Part shown: in pieces, positions 9,785 through 19,653 of the stretch
Numbering within the stretch: position 1 is the stretch's first letter
Layout: every line of letters begins with the position of its first letter
NCBI GenBank assembly: GCA_024687205.1
Contig: JAILES010000004.1
Coordinates: 62,001 to 126,000 of the forward strand
Source: Lachnospiraceae bacterium
GTDB lineage: Bacteria; Bacillota; Clostridia; Lachnospirales; Lachnospiraceae
DNA: 64,000 nt
Direction of reading: 5' to 3'
The notes under the pieces: model-generated
Told to the model about the DNA's origin: nothing
Database searches by the model: none
What the model saw: only the letters and a program-made list of their open reading frames with translations
Position numbers and translations under genes: made by a program

Positions 9785-10219
9785 ATGGAGCTGAATATTC
9801 AGGTAAAACAATTAGGGAAGAAGGGGAGGCATATCATGCCTCTGCTTTTTCATTATGGCAAATGTCCGAAAACGGTGAGACAGCTGCTCGAAGAGACCGT
9901 AAAGATCATGGTTTCGGCATTTAATGAAAAGCTTAAGGCAGTGAAGGAAGGGCAGCTTCCGGAGAATCTGTCTGAAGAAAAAATAAACGCTATGGCAGAG
10001 ATCGGAAAGATCGCTTTCGGGGACATCTGGAATGATAAGGAAGCGGATGTAGAAAAGGCCATAGCCGTGGCGTGGCAGGCTTATGCAGACGGTATCGTCC
10101 GTGTGTTTGTAAACGGTCAGGAAGCAGAGTATTCGGAGACTGATACGGAGCTTGATCTGAAAGACAAAGACGAGATCACTTTTGTGCGTCTTGCAATGCT
10201 TGCGGGAAGGATGTTTTAG
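9785..10219 (+). CDS. Small protein with beta-grasp (ubiquitin/ThiS)-like pattern
   Basis: MELNIQVKQLGKKGRHIMPLLFHYGKCPKTVRQLLEETV ... VRVFVNGQEAEYSETDTELDLKDKDEITFVRLAMLAGRMF; predicted beta-beta-alpha-(insert)-beta-beta; 30 bp upstream of the giant ORF. Confidence 0.55.
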   Translation: MELNIQVKQLGKKGRHIMPLLFHYGKCPKTVRQLLEETVKIMVSAFNEKLKAVKEGQLPENLSEEKINAMAEIGKIAFGDIWNDKEADVEKAIAVAWQAYADGIVRVFVNGQEAEYSETDTELDLKDKDEITFVRLAMLAGRMF

Positions 10220-10249
10220 GTAATCGTCAAAGGTCAAAGGGGGGTATGC

Positions 10250-13200
10250 ATGGACGAGCAGGAACGCAGCAGGATCATTACAGAGCTTGACAGAGATTTT
10301 AAGGCCGCAGATGAAGCACTGATAAACTCACTGTATCCCGATATCAGGGATTACATTCATTATTGTATCGACTTCAAAAATTATTATAAAGCATATCCGG
10401 ATCTGGATATGAGTAAAAACGGATTCCGTAACGGTCTGATCGATCGGCTTAAGGAAAACAAGAGACCGTCGGAATACTTTAAAAAACATATCGATAAATT
10501 CAAGGCTTTTATTTCTAAAGACTTAATTCCGTATTTCTATAAAAGCATAGACAGTATCCCGCTGTGGCAGTCAGACTATAACAGTTATGCCAGAAGATCC
10601 TACCGCAGCAGAAGTAATCTTCTTCGCGGAATGGAGAGGATAGGGGATATAATGCTGGATTATCGTAAGATCAGCAATTACAAGCTTGATGCCTATTCGC
10701 TGATCACTTATGAAAATGCGGATGAACGTATGCGGGCGTATCTTGACAGAGAATACCGTGCTTTTGATGGAATGTACTATATCGCCGCAAAGCTCGATGA
10801 GGGCGATGCGAAACTCGAAGATATACTGGAAGGCATCTTTTACCGTGATGAAGGCAGGATGAGGACGGAATATATCCGCGCCATTATGATGAGCCATAAC
10901 GAAAAGATGTTTGAGATGGTGGCTAAGACACTGATAGCAGCCAGGCTTTCCGAGGGACTCAGGCAGTCGATCTGTGAGAATATGGATTACGGTACCGAAG
11001 AAGCTTTCCGTTATATGCTTAATGTCGTAACGGAGAACGATCTTATCCGCTTCTCTTCGGTAAAGCGTGCCTTTTATGTCTTTACGGGCCTGGGTTATGC
11101 GGACGTAAAAGATATGGACAGGATCACGGCCAAACATCTGGAACTGATCCGTGAGGCGCTTAGCGATAATAAAAAGATCGAAGAGATGCTTAAGACCGAG
11201 GACAGTATGCAGATATATCTGGGACTTTGGGCTATGGGACTTTATGATATCGATCCCGCACTGGACCGCGCGGAGAAACTCTGTCTTGAAGGAAGCCGTC
11301 ATCAGAGACTTACGGCATGTTATTTTCTGGCATATACGAATGTGCCCTTTGCGGATAAAAATGTTCTTGTGAACAGGATGCTTAAAGAATACCGGGATGA
11401 TAAAGAGATACTTGCGCTGCTGATGCACATCTTTATGCGCGGTTACCGTGACAGGATAAGAACGGTTATCTTCAGCGGACAGGTATCACGTTACAAAAAG
11501 AATGATGAGTATAAAAAGAGGGGCTTTGTTCCCTGGAAGGATTTCTTTGTAAGCGAAGCTGAATGCAGGGAATATCATGATCTTCTGCTGGAACTGTATG
11601 AAGAGGTGCCGAAAAAAGGCTGTGAGTTTAATCCTTGTGTTTTCCCCTGGAATGCGGAAAACTTAAACCGCTCAGCTATCGTCTGCCGTATCGTATACTG
11701 CGCAAGCGCCTTAAAGGATAAAAAGCTTATGGCAGATGCGGCGGCCATGCTTAAGGATATATCCGTTGCCGGTTATGGCAGTGACCGTGAGAATTCCATG
11801 GAACTGCTGCTCAGGGAACCGGATACGCCCGAACTGCTGGATGCACTGACCGAGTCGATCGCAGATGCGGAAACCTATACAAGAAATGCGGCCTATGAAC
11901 TCTTAAAGCAGGAGCTGGATTCTGATAGGAGCGGGCTTGAGGCAGATATAGCCTCACCGGCAGGCAGGCTTCCCGAGAGATGCTATGAGCGGCTGGAGGG
12001 GATGCTGCGTCTTAAGAAAGAGGATCTTCGCAACAATGTGATAAGTTTCTTAAAGACCAGAGAAGCCGAAGGCATGCTTGAAATGCTTAAGCGGCTTCTG
12101 GCAGACTCAAAAGAGGAGAAGGTGACTGCTGCACTTGATATCATTTTGCATCTTCGCGACAGTAAAGATCCACTGTTTGAGCAGGTGAAGGAATTGCTTT
12201 CGCTTGTTAAAGAACCGACTTCCAAAGAGAAGGTACTCATCAATGAGATAAGCGGTACTGCGCCGGAGGCAAAGACGGAAGCAAAAGATTTCTATGATGT
12301 AAACGCTGAGTACACTCCCGTGATCGACGAAGCCTATCTTGCGGAGTGCGCCGCTGCTTATATGCAGGTATTTCCCGAATCCAAAGCAGAAGAGCTGCTG
12401 CCCGGGGCGAAGTCAGGGATCAAGGCTGCTGCAGCAAAAGTGAAAAAAGCTATATCGGGAAATTCCTCGGAAAAGCAGGATGTGGAAGTACTGAAAAAGC
12501 TTGACGATCTTATAGAGGCAAATAAGGATAAAGAATACAACAGTTATAACGGGCCGGTACTATTAAGAAACGGACTGGGCAACGAGTGGATAGACGGAAA
12601 GATAGGGGGGCTTGCCTTTACGGATCTGTGGGATGAATTCTACGAGAAAAACATGTCTCCCGAACAGGCTATCCGTCTGGACCTTCGATATTCTTCCTAT
12701 TATCTCTACAAGTCCACGATCACCGGTCTTGTTGAACACTTCCGGCCCTTCATCTCCAATGTGCTTGGGGGAGCGGATCCGAAATACCGTGAACTGAAAC
12801 TCAGATATCCGGATCATATCAGGAAGATACTTAGCCATTGTTTCGGAAAAGCATTAAAAGCAAGGGGCGAACTGCGGTCAAAGATAGCAGCATATTTTGC
12901 TTATTATGTCTGCAATTGCAAGGACAGCCTCGTGTACGAATACAAGGCGGATAAGGAAACCCAGGACTGGACCAGAAGAAATATGGACAAGGAGAAGCTG
13001 TATTCGAAGGCATTTACCGATCTGCCTTTTACAAGCACCCTTCTGACCGGGCTGTCATCAGATGTCAGGAATTTTCCGATAATGTACGAATTCAGTGAGA
13101 AAGTGTACAAGAAGATCCTGGCTCTCAGTACTACCGAACCCGCATATTATTCAAGGGATAAGAGGCTTTTCTATACCCCGCTTCTGGGAGATTATATCGG

Positions 13201-15574
13201 AGCTGTAACAGCAGGCTATATATCAAAAGATTTCATGTATAAAAAGATACTTGATCCTGTGCTCCTTGATGATACCCTTGATAAGATATCTTCTCTTATC
13301 TGCTGTGTGCGTGAAGCAGACAGGAGTATCTCCACAAGACAGCGTTACTCGAATTCCGCATACAAGCAGCGTGCCGCACTGGAGAACCTGTTTAAGAAAA
13401 AGTATGACGAGATCAATCTGGACAAGCTGACTGAGACGGACAGTATGAAACTGCTCCTTGCGGGGGAATGTTATGAGAACATAACGCCGCTTGTACTTGA
13501 TCGTGAACTGGTACGCGGTGACAGTGAAACGGATTACTCAAAAGCCCTGTGTTCGATGAAGAGGATATACGGAATTAAATATCTTGTGAGGATATTGCTC
13601 GCCCTGGGAAACGATACTCTGGACCGCTCCGTCTATTACTATTATTACGGCTACGGAAACAGAGTGGTTTCAAAAAAAGAATCTCTCTCACATCTGTTGT
13701 CGATATGCATTCCGGATCCAAAGGACGGGGACGAGAAGGAGCAGGCAAAGCAACTTAAGAAGCTGATAAAGGGAACGGATATCAAAGAGGCACGGCTCAT
13801 CGAAGCCGGTCTGTACTCGCCGGAGTGGCTTCCGGTGATCAATGAATACCTCGGCTGGGAAGGCTTTACCTCGGGTTGCTATTATTTCATGGCGCATATG
13901 AATGAAAAGTTCGACAACAAGAGGGCGGCGATGATCGCAAAATATACGCCGCTTACGGAAGACGAACTTAATACAGGTGCCTTTGATATAGACTGGTTTA
14001 AAGAAGTATATAAGCAGTTGGGTGATAAGCGCTTTAATGAGATATATAAGGCAGCAAAATATATCTCCGACGGTGCCAAGCATACCAGAGCCAGAAAATA
14101 TTCCGATGCCGCCTGCGGGAAGATGGATGCAAAAGAAACAGAGAAACAGATAGAGGATAAGCGCAATAAGGATCTGCTGATGGCCTATGCGCTGATACCT
14201 GCAAAGGCTAAGGAGATAAAGGAACATTATGCCTTTATACAGAAGTTTTTAAAAGGCTCCAAACAGTTCGGAGCCCAGAGAAGGGCCAGTGAAAAAGCCG
14301 CAGCCGAAATGGCAGTTAAGAATCTGGCAAAAGCAAGCGGTTATGAGGATGATACCAGGTTTGTTCTTAAGATGGAGAGGGAGATATCTTCGGAACTTTT
14401 AGGCTTCTTTAAGCCTCATGATACAGGAGAATACTGTCTGTATCTGGAAGCTGACGAGGAAGGGAAGGTCAGCATTGTTACCAGGAAAGCGGGAAAAGCA
14501 CTTAAATCCCTTCCGGCTGCGCTGAAGAAAGATGAATATGTACTCGATATACAGGAAGCGAAGAAGACTTTCACCGAGCAGTACCGCAGAACCAAGCAGA
14601 TGCTGGAAGAAGCCATGGAGAACGAGACAGAGTATCTGGCGGAAGAACTTCTGGATATGAGCGGGGATCCGGTTTCGGGAGCAATAGTTAATAAACTGCT
14701 ATACAAACAGGCTGAGGGAGAGTTCATCGGCTTTATATCCGATATAAAAGAAGCCGGCTTTAAGTCCGATGAGCGTTTCCTTGTTGCACATCCGTATCAG
14801 CTCTTTAAGTCCGGAAGATGGCATGAATTCCAGAAGATATGCTTTGAAAAGGAGATAAGACAGCCCTTTAAGCAGATATTCCGGGAACTCTATGTAAAGA
14901 CAGATGAAGAGATGCAGATGGTCAGAAGCGAGAGATATGCAGGAAACCAGATCAATCCCAAGATCACCGTCGGAGCCTTAAGGAGCCGCAGATGGATCGC
15001 GGATGCCGAAGAAGGTCTGCAGAAGGTATATTATAAAGAGAATCTGATCGCCACCATCTATGCACTGGCAGACTGGTTTTCACCCAGTGATATAGAGGCG
15101 CCGACACTGGAATGGGTTGCCTTCTATGACAGGAAGAGTTTCAAGGAAAAACCCATAAGCGAGATACCGGATATAATATTCTCCGAAGTAATGCGTGATG
15201 TGGATATGGCGGTGAGTGTTGCCCATGCCGGAGAGATAGATCCGGAAATGTCTCATTCAACAATAGAGATGAGAAAGGCTATAGCAGAGTTTGTGATCCC
15301 GATGTTCAAGCTGAAGAATGTGATATTTACGGATTCCCATGCGCTGATCAAAGGAGAGCGCGGAAGCTACAGCGTGCATCTGGGCAGCGGTGTTATCCAC
15401 CAGGAGGGCGGACCGATGATCAATGTGCTTCCGGTACACTCACAGCACCGCGGACGAATTTTCCTGCCTTTTGTGGATGATGATCCCAAGACCGCAGAAG
15501 TACTGTCAAAGATCATCTTCTTTGCCGAAGATCAGAAGATCAAAGACCCGTATATATTGGATCAGCTGGTATAA
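10250..15574 (+). CDS. 1774-aa DUF4132/DUF5724-like protein
   Basis: Long helical repeat-like N-terminus; C-terminus FLVAHPYQLFKSGRWHEFQKICFEKEIRQPFKQIFRELYV...QINPKITVGALRSRRW...GSGVIHQEGGPMINVLPVHSQHRGRIFLPFVDDDPKTAEVLSKIIFFAEDQKIKDPYILDQL is typical of this family. Confidence 0.8.
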   Translation: MDEQERSRIITELDRDFKAADEALINSLYPDIRDYIHYCIDFKNYYKAYPDLDMSKNGFRNGLIDRLKENKRPSEYFKKHIDKFKAFISKDLIPYFYKSIDSIPLWQSDYNSYARRSYRSRSNLLRGMERIGDIMLDYRKISNYKLDAYSLITYENADERMRAYLDREYRAFDGMYYIAAKLDEGDAKLEDILEGIFYRDEGRMRTEYIRAIMMSHNEKMFEMVAKTLIAARLSEGLRQSICENMDYGTEEAFRYMLNVVTENDLIRFSSVKRAFYVFTGLGYADVKDMDRITAKHLELIREALSDNKKIEEMLKTEDSMQIYLGLWAMGLYDIDPALDRAEKLCLEGSRHQRLTACYFLAYTNVPFADKNVLVNRMLKEYRDDKEILALLMHIFMRGYRDRIRTVIFSGQVSRYKKNDEYKKRGFVPWKDFFVSEAECREYHDLLLELYEEVPKKGCEFNPCVFPWNAENLNRSAIVCRIVYCASALKDKKLMADAAAMLKDISVAGYGSDRENSMELLLREPDTPELLDALTESIADAETYTRNAAYELLKQELDSDRSGLEADIASPAGRLPERCYERLEGMLRLKKEDLRNNVISFLKTREAEGMLEMLKRLLADSKEEKVTAALDIILHLRDSKDPLFEQVKELLSLVKEPTSKEKVLINEISGTAPEAKTEAKDFYDVNAEYTPVIDEAYLAECAAAYMQVFPESKAEELLPGAKSGIKAAAAKVKKAISGNSSEKQDVEVLKKLDDLIEANKDKEYNSYNGPVLLRNGLGNEWIDGKIGGLAFTDLWDEFYEKNMSPEQAIRLDLRYSSYYLYKSTITGLVEHFRPFISNVLGGADPKYRELKLRYPDHIRKILSHCFGKALKARGELRSKIAAYFAYYVCNCKDSLVYEYKADKETQDWTRRNMDKEKLYSKAFTDLPFTSTLLTGLSSDVRNFPIMYEFSEKVYKKILALSTTEPAYYSRDKRLFYTPLLGDYIGAVTAGYISKDFMYKKILDPVLLDDTLDKISSLICCVREADRSISTRQRYSNSAYKQRAALENLFKKKYDEINLDKLTETDSMKLLLAGECYENITPLVLDRELVRGDSETDYSKALCSMKRIYGIKYLVRILLALGNDTLDRSVYYYYYGYGNRVVSKKESLSHLLSICIPDPKDGDEKEQAKQLKKLIKGTDIKEARLIEAGLYSPEWLPVINEYLGWEGFTSGCYYFMAHMNEKFDNKRAAMIAKYTPLTEDELNTGAFDIDWFKEVYKQLGDKRFNEIYKAAKYISDGAKHTRARKYSDAACGKMDAKETEKQIEDKRNKDLLMAYALIPAKAKEIKEHYAFIQKFLKGSKQFGAQRRASEKAAAEMAVKNLAKASGYEDDTRFVLKMEREISSELLGFFKPHDTGEYCLYLEADEEGKVSIVTRKAGKALKSLPAALKKDEYVLDIQEAKKTFTEQYRRTKQMLEEAMENETEYLAEELLDMSGDPVSGAIVNKLLYKQAEGEFIGFISDIKEAGFKSDERFLVAHPYQLFKSGRWHEFQKICFEKEIRQPFKQIFRELYVKTDEEMQMVRSERYAGNQINPKITVGALRSRRWIADAEEGLQKVYYKENLIATIYALADWFSPSDIEAPTLEWVAFYDRKSFKEKPISEIPDIIFSEVMRDVDMAVSVAHAGEIDPEMSHSTIEMRKAIAEFVIPMFKLKNVIFTDSHALIKGERGSYSVHLGSGVIHQEGGPMINVLPVHSQHRGRIFLPFVDDDPKTAEVLSKIIFFAEDQKIKDPYILDQLV

Positions 15575-15629
15575 AAAATACAAAAAAAATTTTTGAGCCG
15601 GGGTGTAAACCCGGGATAAGAAAGATGTC

Positions 15630-15695
15630 AACCTTGTTTCAACGCAAGCTTGGCATTTTTTTATCCTGCCGGAATGTTTTATGTAAAACAAGGTT
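15630..15695. repeat. 10-bp inverted repeat with internal T-tract ahead of deacetylase gene
   Basis: AACCTTGTTT(15630-15639)/AAACAAGGTT(15686-15695) enclosing caagcttggcattttttt. Confidence 0.55.
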
Positions 15696-15851
15696 ACATA
15701 ACAGCATTCTGAGTAACACCGGACTGTTTCACAAAGCCTTGAAATAGCTGAAAATAATGTATAAACTACAAAAGATTGAGACACTATGGCCATGAAAAAC
15801 ATGGGGAAAACATAGAATAAATTGACCGGCACAAGAGGAAATGTTATACTG

Positions 15852-16799
15852 ATGCAGGACGATAAGTACAAAAAGTTAATAGCGGTAATGATCTGCGTCG
15901 GCTGTATCTGTGTGCTTTCGGTGTTCTGTTCGCTTTTGCAGCTGCAGAACATAAAGCATATGGAAAACCGTATGAGTTTCATGGAAAACATGCTGCTTGC
16001 CATGAACAGGATAGATCCGGGAGATAAGTCAGCTGAGGAAGTGATCCGCATGAATGTGGACGGTTCGGTTCAGGACGGACGGATTGCCGACAGCTCCGAT
16101 GTGGTAGAAGTGGAGCAGGATATCCATATGTCCGGCGCTTCATATGCATCGGAGGATGAATATGAAGGCAAGACAAAGATCTGCCTTACTTTTGATGACG
16201 GTCCCAGCGTCTATACGGACGATATACTGGATATTCTGGATAAATACGGCGTTAAAGCCACCTTTTTCGTGAATGGCAGGGAAGGTTATGATGAGCAGTA
16301 CAGAAGGATAGTGGCGGAAGGCCACAGCCTGGGCATGCATTCCTACACTCATGATTACTCAAAGGTATATGCCGACCTGGACAGCTTTGCGGATGATCTG
16401 TATCAGCTTCATACTTATCTGTATGAACTGACCGGTGTAGACTGTGAATTATACAGATTTCCCGGCGGCAGTTCCAATAATGCATCCAAAGTGGATATGG
16501 AAAGATGCATACAGTACCTGAATGCCAAGGGCATCAGATATTTTGACTGGAATGTATCCAGCGGGGATGCCAGCGGCGGATACAAGAGTGCGGATACCAT
16601 AGCTTTTAATGTGCTCAGCCAGATAAAGGCGCTTGATGCCGATACCATAGTAGTGCTTTTCCATGATGCTTCGGGAAAGAGCACGACAGTTGAGGCACTG
16701 CCTTTCATAATCGAGAAGATTCAGGCAATGGACAATGCGGTTCTGTTGCCTATAACCGATGAAACGGACGCTATACATCATATAAGCGTTTCCGAATAG
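15852..16799 (+). CDS. Membrane-anchored NodB-family polysaccharide/peptidoglycan deacetylase
   Basis: N-terminal TM; CLTFDDGPSVYTDDILDILDKYGVKATFFVNG, GHSLGMHSYTHDY, YRFPGG; start could also be 15822. Confidence 0.92.
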   Translation: MQDDKYKKLIAVMICVGCICVLSVFCSLLQLQNIKHMENRMSFMENMLLAMNRIDPGDKSAEEVIRMNVDGSVQDGRIADSSDVVEVEQDIHMSGASYASEDEYEGKTKICLTFDDGPSVYTDDILDILDKYGVKATFFVNGREGYDEQYRRIVAEGHSLGMHSYTHDYSKVYADLDSFADDLYQLHTYLYELTGVDCELYRFPGGSSNNASKVDMERCIQYLNAKGIRYFDWNVSSGDASGGYKSADTIAFNVLSQIKALDADTIVVLFHDASGKSTTVEALPFIIEKIQAMDNAVLLPITDETDAIHHISVSE

Positions 16800-16809
16800 G
16801 GAGGAAGAA

Positions 16810-18375
16810 ATGGGTTTTTTTCAGAGTTTAAAGGATGATCTTTCGGAGGCCGTGAACGAGCTGATGGAAGAAGAGAACGCTGCGGCACAGAGAGTTGATG
16901 AAGAGCCGGAACTGCCGGGCGGAGATGATATAGATATCAATGAAATGCTCAAGAACATCGAAGACGAGATGAGCGGCTTTGTGGAGGATACGGTAAAGGA
17001 GGAGGAAAAGAAGAAAGCCCCTTCATCGGTGGATGAGGCCGAAGAGGCTGTTATGGCAGCGCTGATGGCAGAAAAGGCCCAGCTGGATAAGAGCGGCAGT
17101 GAGCCCGATGAGGCCGAGAAAGAGCCTGAAAAAGAAGAAACAGCATCAGCTGAGAGCATAGAAGTAAATGATGAGAGTGATGCCGACGCAGAAGCGGATG
17201 AGCTGCTGAAGATGCTTGAGGATATTGATACCGGGAAGGAAGCTGAACCCGAGAAAAAGGTGCCTGTACAGAAGAGCATTGAAGAAATGCTCAGGGATAT
17301 ACAGCAGCAGGAAGCCGAGATGGCAGAGATGATGGGAACAGCTGTCAAAGAGGAGGCGAAAGATAAAAAGGCAGAAGAAGAGATCACAGAGCCTGAAGTT
17401 ATAGCTGAGGAAGTGGTAGCAGAGCCTGAGCCTGAAGAACTTGCTGAAGTTCTTGCTGAGGCAAACGCAGCAGCAGAAGCAGTTGAAACTGCTGAGGCTG
17501 AGTCCGAAGCTGTGATACCGGAGATTGCTGAAGAAACTGTTGAAGAAAAAGCTGAAGTATCAGTTGAAGAAGCGGCAGAAGAGGCTGTGAATGAACAGCC
17601 TGAAAGCGCTACAGAAGAAAAAAGAGACTTTGTTGCGGAAGCCGAAGCGGCTGCAATTGCCTCCGTGGCGGAGGAAGCGGAAAAAGCTGAAGAAAAGCCC
17701 GCAGAGGCGGAAGTGCCGGCAGAACCGGAAGTACCCGCCGAGCCGGTCAAGAAGCGCCGTACTCCCGCAAGGAGCAGAGTGTCAGCCGGAAGAAAAGCGG
17801 CAGACAGCGAAGATACGCCTAAGCCGGCAGCTAAAGAAAAGACCGCTGCAGTAAAAGGCAAGAAGGGCCTCGAAGGTCTGGCGCAGAGAACTGTTACGGA
17901 TGAGACTGCCATGCTGTCCGAAGGTATGACCATAAAGGGAGATATCTATGCAGACGGCAATATGGATGTATACGGTGTCATAGAAGGAAATGTTGATATA
18001 GCAGGAAAGCTTAACATTGCAGGCGTGCTTAACGGTGACTGCCTTGCAAGTGAAGTATATGCCGACGGAGCAGAGATCAACGGTGATGTAAGGAGCTTCG
18101 GTTCCGTTAAGGTGGGACAGTCCACAGTCATCATCGGAGACGTATTTGCCAGCAGCGCCGTGATTGCAGGCGCAATAAAGGGAGATATCGACGTAAAGGG
18201 ACCCGTTATACTGGATTCCGCTGCCATCGTCATGGGCAATATACGTTCCCAGTCAGTACAGATCAGTAACGGTGCGGTAGTTGAAGGTCTGTGTTCACAG
18301 GTATATGCCGAAGTAAGCCCCGCATCTTTCTTTGAAGAATACAAGAAGGCTTCAAGATCAGTAAAGATCGGATAA
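16810..18375 (+). CDS. Bactofilin with ~330-aa acidic Ala/Glu-rich N-terminus
   Basis: C-terminal repeated beta pattern LSEGMTIKGDIYADGNMDVYGVIEGNVDIAGKLNIAGVLNGDCLASEVYADGAEINGDVRSFGSVKVGQSTVIIGDVFASSAVIAGAIKGDID. Confidence 0.85.
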   Translation: MGFFQSLKDDLSEAVNELMEEENAAAQRVDEEPELPGGDDIDINEMLKNIEDEMSGFVEDTVKEEEKKKAPSSVDEAEEAVMAALMAEKAQLDKSGSEPDEAEKEPEKEETASAESIEVNDESDADAEADELLKMLEDIDTGKEAEPEKKVPVQKSIEEMLRDIQQQEAEMAEMMGTAVKEEAKDKKAEEEITEPEVIAEEVVAEPEPEELAEVLAEANAAAEAVETAEAESEAVIPEIAEETVEEKAEVSVEEAAEEAVNEQPESATEEKRDFVAEAEAAAIASVAEEAEKAEEKPAEAEVPAEPEVPAEPVKKRRTPARSRVSAGRKAADSEDTPKPAAKEKTAAVKGKKGLEGLAQRTVTDETAMLSEGMTIKGDIYADGNMDVYGVIEGNVDIAGKLNIAGVLNGDCLASEVYADGAEINGDVRSFGSVKVGQSTVIIGDVFASSAVIAGAIKGDIDVKGPVILDSAAIVMGNIRSQSVQISNGAVVEGLCSQVYAEVSPASFFEEYKKASRSVKIG

Positions 18376-18394
18376 TAAAACCCGGGAGGCAGAA

Positions 18395-19087
18395 ATGAGC
18401 AGGATACTACTTAAACTGAGCGGAGAGGCGCTGGCCGACAAGGAAAGGCATTATGATGATGAAGTTATCTGCGGTATAGCCGGTCAGGTAAAGAAGCTGC
18501 TGAAGAACGGTGATGAGATAGGCATCGTAATAGGCGGAGGCAATTACTGGAGAGGCAGGAGCAGCAAGGGGATAGATCGTACCAAGGCTGATCAGATCGG
18601 CATGCTTGCCACGGTAATGAACTGTATTTATGTTTCCGAAATATTCAGGACCGAAGGGATAGACACAAGGATCATGACTCCTTTTGCCTGCTCCACTTTC
18701 ACGGAACTCTTCTCGAAAGATAAGGCCATAAGGAATATGAAAAAGAACAGGGTGGTATTCTTTGCCGGTGGAACCGGACATCCTTATTTTTCCACCGATA
18801 CCGGGGTGGTACTGAGGGCTATAGAAGTGGAAGCCGACAGTATATATCTTGCCAAATCCATAGACGGTGTATACAGCGCGGATCCCGCAAAGGACAAGAA
18901 TGCAAAGAAGTACGATAAGATAAGCATTCAGGAAGTGATAGATAAGAACCTCCAGGTAGTGGACATGACGGCATCCATACTTGCAAGAGACAATAAGATG
19001 CCGATGAAGGTATTTGATCTGACAGAGAAGGACAGCATATTAAAAGCAATGAGCGAAGATTTTGACGGTACCACAATAACAGTTTAA
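18395..19087 (+). CDS. pyrH: UMP kinase
   Basis: RILLKLSGEAL, IVIGGGNYWRGRSSKGIDR, DQIGMLATVMN. Confidence 0.97.
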   Translation: MSRILLKLSGEALADKERHYDDEVICGIAGQVKKLLKNGDEIGIVIGGGNYWRGRSSKGIDRTKADQIGMLATVMNCIYVSEIFRTEGIDTRIMTPFACSTFTELFSKDKAIRNMKKNRVVFFAGGTGHPYFSTDTGVVLRAIEVEADSIYLAKSIDGVYSADPAKDKNAKKYDKISIQEVIDKNLQVVDMTASILARDNKMPMKVFDLTEKDSILKAMSEDFDGTTITV

Positions 19088-19101
19088 AGGAGGAAGCTAA
19101 G

Positions 19102-19653
19102 ATGGATGACAGAGTAAAGGTTTATGAGGAAAAGATGCAGAAGGCATATGATTTCCTTCTTTCCGATCTTTCCACGATACGTGCGGGAAGAGCCAACCCC
19201 CATGTACTGGACAAGATCAGGGTGGATTATTACGGTACGCCCACCCCGCTCCAGCAGGTAGGTAATATCACTGTTCCCGAGCCCAGAATGCTGCAGATAG
19301 CACCTTGGGAGAAGAACCTTATAAAAGATATCGAAAAGGCTATCCTTGCTTCCGATGTAGGTATCACACCGACTAATGACGGTTCGGTTATCCGTCTTGT
19401 TTTCCCGGAACTTACCGAGGAACGCAGAAAAGAACTTGTTAAAGAAGTCAAGAAGAAAGGCGAAGAAGGCAAGGTTGCCATCCGTAACATCAGAAGAGAC
19501 GGTAACGATGCTTTCAAGAAGCTTTCCAAAACAGAGGTATCCGAAGACGAGATAAAGGATCTGGAGGAGCAGCTTCAGAAGCTTACCGACAAGTACGGTA
19601 AGGATATTGATAAAACAATTGAAGAAAAATCCCAGGAGATACTGAAAGTATGA
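19102..19653 (+). CDS. frr: Ribosome recycling factor
   Basis: LSTIRAGRANPHVLDKIRVDYYGTPTPLQQVGNI; downstream of pyrH. Confidence 0.98.
   Translation: MDDRVKVYEEKMQKAYDFLLSDLSTIRAGRANPHVLDKIRVDYYGTPTPLQQVGNITVPEPRMLQIAPWEKNLIKDIEKAILASDVGITPTNDGSVIRLVFPELTEERRKELVKEVKKKGEEGKVAIRNIRRDGNDAFKKLSKTEVSEDEIKDLEEQLQKLTDKYGKDIDKTIEEKSQEILKV

Noticed and set aside
16821-17933. 370-aa minus-strand ORF, very Ser/Ala-rich
   Set aside because: It is the antisense shadow of the A/E-rich bactofilin N-terminus; composition artefact, no independent start or RBS support.
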